A stretch of 13,532 nucleotides of DNA, from assembly GCA_045106295.1 (NCBI GenBank), contig JBGCEI010000059.1:1-13532 (forward strand), given 5' to 3'. The position numbers were made by a program, and so were the translations under genes. Source of the stretch: WTJX01 sp045106295 (lineage in GTDB: Bacteria > Bacteroidota > Bacteroidia > Cytophagales > JAAEPT01). Below the pieces are notes generated by a model. The model worked only from the letters and a program-made list of their open reading frames with translations. It made no database searches and had not been told where the DNA came from. Below, one piece after another: positions 6,252 through 13,494 of this stretch (positions are counted from its first letter, which is position 1; each line of letters begins with the position of its first letter).

Positions 6252-7646
6252 ATGTCATTAATTAAATCAATTTCAGGAATTAGAGGTACTATTGGAGGTA
6301 AAGCAGGTGAAAATCTGACACCAATAGATGTAGTGAAATTCACTTCTGCCTTTGCCACTCTTTTAAAGAAAAAAGGAGGAGATTCTTTTAAGATTGTAAT
6401 CGGAAGAGATGCTCGTATTTCTGGGGAAATGGTCTCTCAGCTCGTTTCTTCTACTTTAATATCTTTAGGCGTAGATGTTGTAGACTTAGGTTTGTCTACC
6501 ACACCAACTGTGGAAATAGCTGTTCCTGCTGAAGAAGCACAAGGTGGAATTATTATTACAGCCAGTCATAATCCTGCTGAATGGAACGCCTTGAAATTAT
6601 TGAATGAAAAAGGCGAATTCATTAGCGGAGCAGAAGGAGTAGAGTTGCTCGAAATTGCTGAAAGTGGTGATATTGAATTTGAAAAAGTATTTGAATTAGG
6701 TACATACAGAAAAGACGATACGTATTTAGAAAAGCATATCGATCAGATATTGGCATTGGATTTAGTAGATGTAGAAGCTATTAAAAAAAGAAAGTTTAAA
6801 GTTGCTATTGATGCTGTGAATTCTACTGGAGGGATAGCAGTTCCATTATTATTAGAAAGACTAGGAGTAAAAGATGTGGTGAAATTGTTCTGTGAGCCGA
6901 ATGGTCAGTTTCCTCACAACCCGGAACCCTTACCAGAAAACATTAGTGAAATAAAAGCAGTCGTAGAGCACGATAGATGTGATCTAGGAATCATAGTAGA
7001 CCCAGATGTAGATAGATTAGCATTTGTAGCAGATACGGGAAGAACATTTGGTGAAGAATACACACTTGTTTCTATTGCTGACTATGTGTTATCAAAGAAA
7101 AAAGGAGCAACTGTTTCTAATTTGTCATCTACCAAAGCATTGCAAGTAGTGACAGAAAAGCACGGTTGCAGATATGAGTCTTCTGCCGTAGGTGAAGTGA
7201 ATGTGGTAGAGAAGATGAAGGAAATAGGTGCTGTAATTGGTGGTGAAGGAAACGGTGGAATTATTTTACCAGAACTTCATTACGGTAGAGATGCATTAGT
7301 AGGTATTGCTTTGTTTTTGACTCATTTAACTGAATATGGTAAATCAGCAGGAATGTTGCGCTCTACGTATCCAGAGTACTACATTGCTAAAAATAAAATC
7401 TCTTTGACTGACGATATCAATTTAGATAACCTATTGGAAGAGATGAAAATTAAATACAGTAATCACGAGATGATTACGATTGATGGGGTGAAGATCTTCT
7501 TTGATGATTCATGGGTGCATCTTCGTAAATCAAATACAGAACCTATCATCAGAATTTATTCTGAAGCAGATGGTCAATCTACAGCAGAGCACTTGGGGAA
7601 TAAAATTATCCAAGACATGAATGAGATTTTGTCTGAGAAGGTGTAA
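6252..7646 (+). CDS. glmM: Phosphoglucosamine mutase / phosphomannomutase family enzyme
   Basis: This is an alpha-D-phosphohexomutase that moves phosphate between C1 and C6 of a hexose. In Bacteroidota this form is generally taken as GlmM, which makes glucosamine-1-phosphate for UDP-GlcNAc and peptidoglycan. The 464-residue protein shows all four active-site loops. These are TASHNP with phosphoserine S105, the metal loop DPDVDR (250-255), the sugar-binding loop GEGNGG (331-336) and the phosphate-binding RKSNTEPIIR (425-434). RGT near the N-terminus and GRDAR (51-55) are also typical. The length is normal. The active-site context TASHNPAEWNALK differs from E. coli GlmM, so phosphomannomutase or dual activity cannot be excluded. 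No neighbouring gene narrows the substrate. It appears to be a single-gene unit with an upstream -7 box; no terminator was recognised after it. Confidence 0.88.
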   Translation: MSLIKSISGIRGTIGGKAGENLTPIDVVKFTSAFATLLKKKGGDSFKIVIGRDARISGEMVSQLVSSTLISLGVDVVDLGLSTTPTVEIAVPAEEAQGGIIITASHNPAEWNALKLLNEKGEFISGAEGVELLEIAESGDIEFEKVFELGTYRKDDTYLEKHIDQILALDLVDVEAIKKRKFKVAIDAVNSTGGIAVPLLLERLGVKDVVKLFCEPNGQFPHNPEPLPENISEIKAVVEHDRCDLGIIVDPDVDRLAFVADTGRTFGEEYTLVSIADYVLSKKKGATVSNLSSTKALQVVTEKHGCRYESSAVGEVNVVEKMKEIGAVIGGEGNGGIILPELHYGRDALVGIALFLTHLTEYGKSAGMLRSTYPEYYIAKNKISLTDDINLDNLLEEMKIKYSNHEMITIDGVKIFFDDSWVHLRKSNTEPIIRIYSEADGQSTAEHLGNKIIQDMNEILSEKV

Positions 7647-7873
7647 GTGATGATACTGTAAGCCTCGTAACTTGGCTAAATCAGAATCAAAATAACAAAT
7701 TACAAAAAACAAAACTTTGAAAAGGGGGAAAGATTAGAACGTAGAGGAATACAGAGTATTCATTTATTTAATTTCTTCATTATTTTCATTTGTTATCAAA
7801 AACTGCAAGAATTTCAAAAATACAGGAGTAAGCGAAGTGTTGAGTTTTATTTTCCTAATTTTAGATTTCAATC
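7647..7873. other. Intergenic region between the mutase and the cysteine desulfurase
   Basis: This 227-base AT-rich stretch is the longest gene-free part of the window. I see no RNA gene, no convincing intrinsic terminator and no reading frame of family character. TAATTTTA near 7855 is a one-mismatch relative of the TAnnTTTG box shortly before the ATG at 7874, but no matching upstream element is at the usual distance. The desulfurase promoter probably lies here but is not resolved. Confidence 0.6.
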
Positions 7874-9019
7874 ATGAGAGTTTACTTCGATAATGCAGCA
7901 ACTACTCCACTCGACGAACGGGTGTATGAGGCTATGGAGCCTTACTTTAAACAATATTTTGGGAATCCTTCTTCTATTCATACCCATGGGAGAGAAGCTA
8001 AAATAGCTATTGAACGTTCCAGAAGACAGATTGCTTCGTTATTAGGGGCTTCTCCTGCCGAAATATTCTTTACGTCCGGTGCTACTGAAGCTAATAATAC
8101 GGCTCTTTTTTCTATTATTCGATCAAAAGGGATTAAGCATGTAATCACTTCACGAATAGAACATCATGCTGTATTACATCCTTTGGAATATTTAGCCTCT
8201 AAAGGGGAAATAAAATTAGATTTTGTTCGGTTAGACGAGAATGGACATATTGATTACGTACATTTAACTGAGTTACTATCTGCTAAAAAACATATTTTAG
8301 TTTCTCTAATGCATGGTAACAATGAAATAGGAAATGTAACAGATATTGAGCGAGTAAGTAGCCTGTGTAAAGAGCATGGGGCTATCTACCATGCGGATAC
8401 GGTACAAACTATTGGGAAATACACAATTGATTTAGAAAAGCCTCATCCAGATGTCTTTGTAGCTTCTGCACATAAATTTCATGGACCGAAAGGGGTAGGA
8501 TTCACATATGTAGATGGGGAGGTGTCTTTTGACCCGTTGATTCATGGTGGTGCTCAGGAACGGAATATGCGTGGCGGGACGGAGAATATCTATGGTATTG
8601 TAGGTATGGCAAAGGCGTTAGAGTTAGCCGTAGCTGAGAAGGAAAAAAATACGGGACACATTTTATCCTTAAAAAAACATACTATTGATGCCTTAAAAAA
8701 AGAAATACCAGGAGTTGTTTTTAATGGTAGTGGTAGTTGTTTAAACGATTCGGAGAGCTTACCTACGGTATTGAACGTCCAGCTTCCGTTGGATGATATG
8801 GGAGATATGTTGTTATTTAACTTAGATATCAATCAGATTTCTGTATCGGCAGGAAGTGCCTGTTCTAGTGGGACTGATATTGGGTCACATGTATTACATG
8901 AGCTATATGGTGATTCGATGACAAAACCTTCAGTCAGAATTTCGTTTAGTAAATACAATACACTGGAAGAAGTAAATTACTTGATTGAAAAGCTCAAAGA
9001 AATCTGTATTCAGGAATAA
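7874..9019 (+). CDS. Cysteine desulfurase, NifS/IscS type
   Basis: This is a PLP enzyme that takes sulfur from cysteine as an enzyme-bound persulfide, supplying Fe-S cluster or tRNA thiolation pathways. The 381-residue product starts YFDNAATTPLDERVYEAM and contains GNPSSIHTHGREAK (30-43). TSGATEANN (67-75) and the PLP-stacking histidine region EHHAV (96-100) follow. HADTVQTIGK (173-182) has the PLP-contacting Asp175 and Gln178. SAHKFHGPKG has the Schiff-base lysine K201. The persulfide cysteine is C330 in SAGSACSSG, followed by SHVL (338-341). This is a class I (NifS/IscS) loop. No IscU, IscA or SUF gene is next to it, so the acceptor is not shown and the iscS or nifS symbol would be a guess. 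The ATG at 7874 starts directly at the conserved N-terminus. The end converges with the LRR gene over a 56-base gap. Confidence 0.95.
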   Translation: MRVYFDNAATTPLDERVYEAMEPYFKQYFGNPSSIHTHGREAKIAIERSRRQIASLLGASPAEIFFTSGATEANNTALFSIIRSKGIKHVITSRIEHHAVLHPLEYLASKGEIKLDFVRLDENGHIDYVHLTELLSAKKHILVSLMHGNNEIGNVTDIERVSSLCKEHGAIYHADTVQTIGKYTIDLEKPHPDVFVASAHKFHGPKGVGFTYVDGEVSFDPLIHGGAQERNMRGGTENIYGIVGMAKALELAVAEKEKNTGHILSLKKHTIDALKKEIPGVVFNGSGSCLNDSESLPTVLNVQLPLDDMGDMLLFNLDINQISVSAGSACSSGTDIGSHVLHELYGDSMTKPSVRISFSKYNTLEEVNYLIEKLKEICIQE

Positions 9020-9075
9020 CTACTTTAATCTAAAAGCAAGACACTTCTCAATTAGAAATGCCTCACTTTTAACTT

Positions 9076-10008
9076 TTATTTTTTCTGCCCACCATAACGG
9101 TAATAAAGAATAATACCTTCAAATTCACTCAAATGACTTGGGTTGAATTTATTTTTTTCTATGTTTAGATGGGTAAGATGCAGACTGTTTTTATAGGACT
9201 CACTTAACTCTCCAGTAAGAGAGTTGTTTTGTAATTCAATGATTCTTATGTGGTGTAATTTTCCTAAACCACTAGGAATAGTTCCTGCTAATAAATTGTT
9301 TCCCAAGTGTAATTCTTCTAGGTGATTCAAATGGCTTAATGAATTAGATATCGTTCCGGTAAGTTTATTTGTCGATAGGTCTAAAACAATAAGATGATGT
9401 AGCTTAGATATACCTTCAGGAATATTGCCTTCTAATGTATTATCGCCTAACAATAAATACTTAAGCTTTTTTAATTTCCCAATTCTTGTTGGAATAGACC
9501 CAGTAAAATGATTGTGACTTAAATCTAGTTTATGTAAATGATGGAGACTACCTATGGATTCAGGTATTTGACCTTCTATGTAGTTAAAAGAAAGGTCTAG
9601 AAAGGTTAAATGAGTCAATTTACTTAATGACTTAGGTAGTGTGCCTTCTAATTCATTATGAGCTAAATCTAGCTTTTTCAGGGCTGTTAAGTTTCCTATT
9701 TCTTCAGGGATTGTTCCTTCTAACCCCCTACCGTGTAAGTTAAGTTCAACTACTTTTTTATGTTTTATGACAACACCTTCCCATAATTCCATAGGGTCGC
9801 CTAAATTCCAATTATGATAATCGCCATCATTTGACTGGTCTTGATTATCGTTCCATTCATCTCCGTGAGTAGCATTGTATAGTGCTACTAAAGCGATAGA
9901 ATCTTTAGCAAGAATTGCTTGTTCAGTATGATTTGCTTTTAGAGAGAGAGAAGATAGTGTTAGACTAAGCAATAGAATAACAGACCTTGTATTTTTAAGA
10001 AGGATCAT
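9076..10008 (-). CDS. Secreted leucine-rich-repeat protein of plant-like type
   Basis: The 310-residue protein begins with a signal peptide: MILLKNTR, a hydrophobic core, and a likely cut after SLKA (residue 25). An N-terminal cap region (about 26-85) contains ALVALYNATHGDEWND and LWEGVVIKH, typical of the region ahead of LRRs in marine Bacteroidota. Eight full 24-residue LRRs (about 86-277) and a partial ninth follow, and the protein ends in YYRYGGQKK. LRR domains bind proteins or glycans; no enzyme domain is present. No lipobox, transmembrane segment or recognisable type IX secretion C-terminal domain is seen, so it is probably periplasmic or exported by another route. The frame stays open to an ATG at 10059, but the ATG at 10008 gives the clean signal peptide and was preferred. 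The partner is unknown. Confidence 0.85.
   Translation of the reverse strand: MILLKNTRSVILLLSLTLSSLSLKANHTEQAILAKDSIALVALYNATHGDEWNDNQDQSNDGDYHNWNLGDPMELWEGVVIKHKKVVELNLHGRGLEGTIPEEIGNLTALKKLDLAHNELEGTLPKSLSKLTHLTFLDLSFNYIEGQIPESIGSLHHLHKLDLSHNHFTGSIPTRIGKLKKLKYLLLGDNTLEGNIPEGISKLHHLIVLDLSTNKLTGTISNSLSHLNHLEELHLGNNLLAGTIPSGLGKLHHIRIIELQNNSLTGELSESYKNSLHLTHLNIEKNKFNPSHLSEFEGIILYYRYGGQKK
9178..9753 (-). repeat. Eight tandem 72-base leucine-rich repeat units
   Basis: The coding sequence repeats every 24 codons with no insertion or deletion. Each unit follows LxxLxLxxNxLxGxIPxxIGxLxx, for example LTFLDLSFNYIEG then QIPESIGSLHH. The GxIP hallmark places it with the plant-specific LRR class. Units differ in sequence, so the array is conserved at protein rather than DNA level. 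HH or LHH ends several units, giving an unusual histidine ladder. Confidence 0.85.
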
Positions 10009-10066
10009 GAGTCGTTTTTTATTTAAATTATAAATTAAAAATATGCTATTATTTAACATTAAACAA

Positions 10067-10087
10067 GTGATTTATCGTGATAATCAC
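10067..10087. promoter_or_regulatory. Dyad between the LRR and PAP2 genes, possible operator
   Basis: GTGATT(T)ATC-GT-GATAATCAC is a near-perfect dyad of 9 bp per arm with one extra T in the left arm and a two-base centre. It lies 58 bases upstream of the LRR start (10008) and 137 bases before the PAP2 start (10225), within the shared divergent region. The short centre suits a dimeric DNA-binding protein better than an RNA hairpin. No regulator can be named. The rest of the 10009-10224 interval is very AT-rich, with no clear promoter pair. Confidence 0.35.
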
Positions 10088-10224
10088 ATTTTATTTAGTA
10101 GTAAAAGCTTTTATTCTTAGGCTTAAAACAATTAGATTGAGTTTTGTATTACCGTTTTTGTAAAGATTAGAGTAGGTAAGATTAATTACTTATTGAATAC
10201 AATATAAAGAAGTAAAAAGAAATT

Positions 10225-10908
10225 ATGGAGATATCAAATTCAGCTAAAACTACTCAATCAGTACCTACTGTTTTTTTATGGTTATTTGTTGGATATACTA
10301 TTCTAGGAGCTGTCACTTTATTGTTTATATCTAAAGGAGATATTGTACTTTATTTTAATGAAAATTATACGTCTTTTTTGGATTCATTCTTTAAATGGTA
10401 CACTAAACTAGCTGATGGAGTAGTCGCTATTTTATTAGTAGTGGTTCTGATTTTATTTGTAGGCATTAATAAAGGAGTACTAGCAGGGCTTTGTTTTGTA
10501 AGTACAGGCTTAATTTCATTTGCATTGAAGCGGTTATTCTTTTACGATAGCTTTAGACCTAAGTCTGTTTTTTATGCTATACAAGATCAACTACACTTTG
10601 TAGAAGGTGTTAGTATGAAAGTAGATTTTAGCTTTCCTTCTGGACATACCATTTCAGGAATGGCAATAGCGACAGTTTTTGCTTTTCTAATTCAAAAGAA
10701 AGCTGTTCAGTATACTTTTTTCTTTTTTGGTTTTATGATTGGTGTCTCTCGAATGTATTTGTTTCAGCACTTTTTTGTAGATACTTATGTGGGAACCTTA
10801 CTTTCCGTTACGATCTGTTATTTCATTATTTCATGGTATACAAAAATCTCTTTGTCAACTAATGAAAAATTAGATAAAGGATTGTATTACCTATTGAAAT
10901 CTAAATAG
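10225..10908 (+). CDS. PAP2-family integral membrane phosphatase
   Basis: Type 2 phosphatidic acid phosphatases remove phosphate from lipid phosphates such as phosphatidic acid, phosphatidylglycerophosphate or undecaprenyl pyrophosphate. The 227-residue protein has about six hydrophobic segments (about 15-36, 65-82, 85-104, 142-158, 162-178, 188-206). The three phosphatase motifs are LKRLFFYDSFRP (101-112), PSGH (138-141) and SRMYLFQHFFVD (175-186), the last containing the catalytic histidine H182. Motif 1 has eight residues between Lys and Arg-Pro rather than the textbook six; I recall this wider spacing in other Bacteroidota members. The substrate cannot be told. It is divergent from the LRR gene and 58 bases upstream of the lipoprotein gene on the same strand, with a terminator-like hairpin between. 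Confidence 0.9.
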   Translation: MEISNSAKTTQSVPTVFLWLFVGYTILGAVTLLFISKGDIVLYFNENYTSFLDSFFKWYTKLADGVVAILLVVVLILFVGINKGVLAGLCFVSTGLISFALKRLFFYDSFRPKSVFYAIQDQLHFVEGVSMKVDFSFPSGHTISGMAIATVFAFLIQKKAVQYTFFFFGFMIGVSRMYLFQHFFVDTYVGTLLSVTICYFIISWYTKISLSTNEKLDKGLYYLLKSK

Positions 10909-10921
10909 ATAGTGAACAAAA

Positions 10922-10966
10922 CTACTCCTTTGTTTTTTTAATAGAAGGAATGAGTAGATTTTTTTT
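10922..10966 (+). terminator. Terminator-like hairpin whose U-tract touches the next start codon
   Basis: CTACT and CCTT (10922-10930) pair with AAGG (10945-10948) and AGTAG (10953-10957) around a 14-base loop, leaving a four-base bulge (AATG). Eight T residues (10959-10966) follow. The ATG of the lipoprotein gene is at 10967, with no base between. It starts 14 bases after the PAP2 stop, so it fits termination of that gene. The bulge and large loop make it weaker than the hairpins at 303-334 and 4911-4945. Confidence 0.5.
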
Positions 10967-12010
10967 ATGCGTTATTTTATCCTGTTACCTGTTGTATTAC
11001 TTTTTTATAACTGTTCCTTTAGGCCGACGACTAAACACGATGTCTTTAAAGAAAAAGCCGAGTTTCCCAAGGAAGAACGGATTCATGATCGGAATTCGGT
11101 AGAGTGGTGGTATTTAACAGGTCACCTAAAAGATGAAAAGTCACAGAAAGAATATGGAGTAGAGTATGTATTCTTTCATTTTAATCCATTGGGAATAAAA
11201 GACTATTTAATGGGGAATTTAGCTATTTGTAACCCTACCGATAGCTCATTTCATTACGACCATATTTATTTAGCACAAAAACGATTGGATACTACTGGTC
11301 CGTTAAGCCTTAGCATTAAACACAAAATTAGAGACTGGTCATTTAAAGGAGAAGAAGGGAATTACGCCGTGCAAGCAAATATGAAAAAGGAGCAGTATGG
11401 AATTAAGTTAAAAACAAAGCCTATAAAGTCAGTAGCTATGTATCGAAATACGGGTTATGAAGAGTATGGAGCTAAAGGGAAAGCCGGTTATTACAGTTAC
11501 CCAAGATTAGAAACAAAAGGTCAGTTACAAATTAACGGAGAGTGGGTTGATGTGGAAGGTACTTTGTGGTACGATAGACAATGGAATTGTGGCAGTGTTA
11601 CGGAAACAAAAGTAGGTTGGGATTGGATATCTATCCAATTAGATAATGGAGAAGACTTAATGGCTTATAGAGTGTTTAAGAAAAACAAAGATGAATTTAT
11701 TTACAGCGGAGCATTAATTGGTAAAGACGGAAGTGTGCAGCATTTTGATGGAGATAAAATAAAATTAACGCCTTTAGATACTTGGAAGAGCCCAAATTCT
11801 AAAAAAGAATATCCCGTAAAATGGAAAGTAGAAATACCAGAGAAAAACTACAGTATGGTAGTAAGTGCTGTATTACCTGAGCAGGAATTAACACTTGCGT
11901 TCTTGAAGGTATGGAAGTTTCGGTATTGGGAAGGAATGTGTCGAGTCCAAGCAAACCTAAATGGTGTAGAAACCAAAGGGAAGGCTTACTTGGAAATGAC
12001 AAACCATTAA
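10967..12010 (+). CDS. AttH/CrtC-like lipocalin-domain lipoprotein
   Basis: The 347-residue product opens with a short signal sequence ending LLFYNC (C16), an atypical but plausible lipobox that would anchor it to a membrane as a lipoprotein. The body matches the lipocalin-like family that includes carotenoid 1,2-hydratase CrtC and the AttH protein. Features are SVEWWYLTGHL (44-54), GVEYVFFHFNP (64-74), YYSYPRLETKG (175-185), VEGTLWYDRQW (196-206) and GWDWISIQLDNG (217-228). The protein is made of paired beta-barrel domains. AttH homologues usually sit beside an FtsX-type ABC transporter, but none is visible here. No carotenoid gene is next to it either, so hydratase activity should not be assumed. 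The first ATG gives the signal sequence, so the start is likely correct even though it directly follows an eight-T run. It converges with the AMP nucleosidase gene with five bases between stops. Confidence 0.85.
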   Translation: MRYFILLPVVLLFYNCSFRPTTKHDVFKEKAEFPKEERIHDRNSVEWWYLTGHLKDEKSQKEYGVEYVFFHFNPLGIKDYLMGNLAICNPTDSSFHYDHIYLAQKRLDTTGPLSLSIKHKIRDWSFKGEEGNYAVQANMKKEQYGIKLKTKPIKSVAMYRNTGYEEYGAKGKAGYYSYPRLETKGQLQINGEWVDVEGTLWYDRQWNCGSVTETKVGWDWISIQLDNGEDLMAYRVFKKNKDEFIYSGALIGKDGSVQHFDGDKIKLTPLDTWKSPNSKKEYPVKWKVEIPEKNYSMVVSAVLPEQELTLAFLKVWKFRYWEGMCRVQANLNGVETKGKAYLEMTNH

Positions 12011-12015
12011 AGGAA

Positions 12016-12792
12016 TTATCTCGTGTAAATCATGTGCTTTACAGAGCGTCCAGATTCTTTTAACTCTATCAAGGAATCAATTCCAATATTGATGTGATTC
12101 TTAACGTACTTTTCTGTTACAGATTTATCACTTTTTGATGTTTTAACACCTTCAGGAGTCATTGGGTTATCTGAAACTAAAAGAAGTGCTCCATGAGGAA
12201 TTTCGTTATGAAAACCAGTAATGAAGATAGTAGCTGTCTCCATATCTATTCCCATTGCTCTGATTTTATTTAGATAGGCTTTAAATTCCTCGTCATGCTC
12301 CCATACTCTTCTGTTTGTTGTGTAAACTGTTCCAGTCCAGTAATCTAAATCGTAATCTTCTTTTATGATATGAGATACTGCTCGTTGTAACCTAAAAGAA
12401 GGAAGTGCTGGAATCTCTGGTGGAAAATAATCGTTACTTGTTCCTTCTCCACGAATAGCTGCAATAGGCAAAATCAGGTCACCTAGTTTAGTTTTTTTCA
12501 AACCACCACACTTCCCTAAGAATAATACCGCTTTTGGTGTAATAGCAGATAGTAAATCCATTGCCGTAGCAGCCATTGCACTACCCATACCGAAATTCAT
12601 GATAGTGATATTGTTGTGAGTAGCAGTTTGCATAGGTTTATCTCTACCTACTATCTCTACATTAAATTTATCAGCGAAATAAGTAACATAATCAATGAAA
12701 TTGGTGAGTAGAATATATTCTCCAAAATCTTCTAATTTTCTTCCTGTATAACGTGGTAACCAGTTTTTTACAATTTCTTCTTTCGTTTTCAA
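12016..12792 (-). CDS. amn: AMP nucleosidase, short form lacking the regulatory domain
   Basis: AMP nucleosidase splits AMP into adenine and ribose 5-phosphate, lowering adenylate levels and feeding purine salvage. The 258-residue protein is a single nucleoside-phosphorylase-fold domain. It shows GKCGGL (93-98), GEGTSNDYFP (115-124), AMGIDMETATIF (179-190) in the base/ribose-binding region, and VSDNP with Asp208 as the likely catalytic acid. E. coli Amn is 484 residues with an N-terminal regulatory domain; this is the short form I know from Bacteroidota. The start is TTG (12792-12790), since no ATG precedes the conserved KTKEEIVKNWLPRYTG. Its start lies 12 bases after the MNT antitoxin gene, so the two are probably co-transcribed. 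A broader nucleoside-phosphorylase-like specificity is the main alternative. Confidence 0.87.
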   Translation of the reverse strand: MKTKEEIVKNWLPRYTGRKLEDFGEYILLTNFIDYVTYFADKFNVEIVGRDKPMQTATHNNITIMNFGMGSAMAATAMDLLSAITPKAVLFLGKCGGLKKTKLGDLILPIAAIRGEGTSNDYFPPEIPALPSFRLQRAVSHIIKEDYDLDYWTGTVYTTNRRVWEHDEEFKAYLNKIRAMGIDMETATIFITGFHNEIPHGALLLVSDNPMTPEGVKTSKSDKSVTEKYVKNHINIGIDSLIELKESGRSVKHMIYTR

Positions 12793-12804
12793 TGTTATCT
12801 GTGT

Positions 12805-13095
12805 TTATAATAAAAATGTACTACCTATTCTGTTAATATGTTCTATTAAGCTCTCGTTTTTGATGTGATCTTTAATAGAGAGATCAATTTTGTAAGGCAA
12901 GTTTAACTTGTCTAAATCCTGTTCAATTGCCAATAATTTTTTTAACTCTATTGAATCTTCTATTGTTAAATCAATGTCAGATCCATTATGTTGGTTTCCT
13001 ATGGCTCTTGAGCCATATAGGATAACGTTTTTTATGTTATGGGACTGAAAAACGGTCCTTATCTTTAAAAGTGTATGTGAAGAAAGCCCAAACAT
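12805..13095 (-). CDS. mntA: MNT-type nucleotidyltransferase, antitoxin of a HEPN/MNT pair
   Basis: Minimal nucleotidyltransferases of this type transfer AMP from ATP to a tyrosine of the partner HEPN toxin and so silence it (type VII toxin-antitoxin, HepT/MntA of Shewanella). The 96-residue protein has ILYGSRAIG with the GS at 28-29, ten residues, then SDIDL with D40 and D42. This is exactly the GSx10DxD motif of the MntA group. A third acidic residue, D71 in YKIDLS, completes the metal site. The N-terminus MFGLSSHTLLKI is family-typical, supporting this ATG. The ATG directly follows the stop codon of the HEPN gene (TAAATG), indicating translational coupling. The Haemophilus HI0073 protein is an analogue of similar size. 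All three catalytic acids are present, so it is predicted active. Confidence 0.9.
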   Translation of the reverse strand: MFGLSSHTLLKIRTVFQSHNIKNVILYGSRAIGNQHNGSDIDLTIEDSIELKKLLAIEQDLDKLNLPYKIDLSIKDHIKNESLIEHINRIGSTFLL

Positions 13096-13494
13096 TTAAT
13101 TTTCTGATATGTTTTTTAAGGTTACTAATAGTTTTTCAAAAGCGTGGTAATAGTTTTCAGTTATTAACTCATTTAATTCTGTTGCGGTATCTTGATTGTA
13201 GGTATGTGTAGATTTATTTCTACTAACAATCATCTCCATCCATAATTCCCCGTCTTCCAAGAGCCCTTTTTGAAACGCTTCTCTAGTAGTATCTCTAGAA
13301 TCGTAAATTGTTGTAATACCTTTCTCTTCTAAAAACCGTTTCAATGTTTTCCAAGCCAACTCATGTGTGTATTCAAAGGCTTGAATTAAACCTTGCTCTT
13401 CCAGTTCATTTAAGCTTCCTTTTTTGATGAACTTTCTCAGTTGCGTGAGTGCACGTTCGTAATTATCTAACTGTTGTTTCCAACGAGTATCCAT
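13096..13494 (-). CDS. hepT: HEPN-domain toxin, HepT/HI0074 family
   Basis: HEPN toxins of this family act as RNases and are neutralised by AMPylation from the adjacent nucleotidyltransferase. Older annotation calls them nucleotidyltransferase substrate-binding proteins. The 132-residue all-helical protein shows WKQQLDNYERALTQL (5-19), GLIQAFEYTHELAWKTLKRF (35-54), REAFQKGLL (71-79) and SRNKSTHTY (91-99). The last contains the Rx4HxY signature: R92 and H97 as likely RNase residues and Y99 as the residue matching the AMPylated tyrosine of HepT. Toxin and antitoxin residues are all intact. The frame stays open to an ATG at 13527, but that extension (MVCLFILLSCD) is not family-like, and the ATG at 13494 begins at the conserved N-terminus. 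It is the first gene of a tight three-gene minus-strand cluster; its promoter lies at or beyond the right edge. Confidence 0.9.
   Translation of the reverse strand: MDTRWKQQLDNYERALTQLRKFIKKGSLNELEEQGLIQAFEYTHELAWKTLKRFLEEKGITTIYDSRDTTREAFQKGLLEDGELWMEMIVSRNKSTHTYNQDTATELNELITENYYHAFEKLLVTLKNISEN

Noticed and set aside
7647..7700. Possible hairpin AGCC...GGCT after the mutase gene
   Set aside because: Only four pairs with a nine-base loop and no U-tract.
7530..7712. Minus-strand 60-residue open frame across the end of the mutase gene
   Set aside because: It mostly overlaps conserved mutase sequence in antisense and has no recognisable features.
10009..10059. N-terminal extension of the LRR protein to the ATG at 10059
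   Set aside because: The extension is Asn/Lys-rich from a very AT-rich region and would bury the clear signal peptide that starts at 10008.
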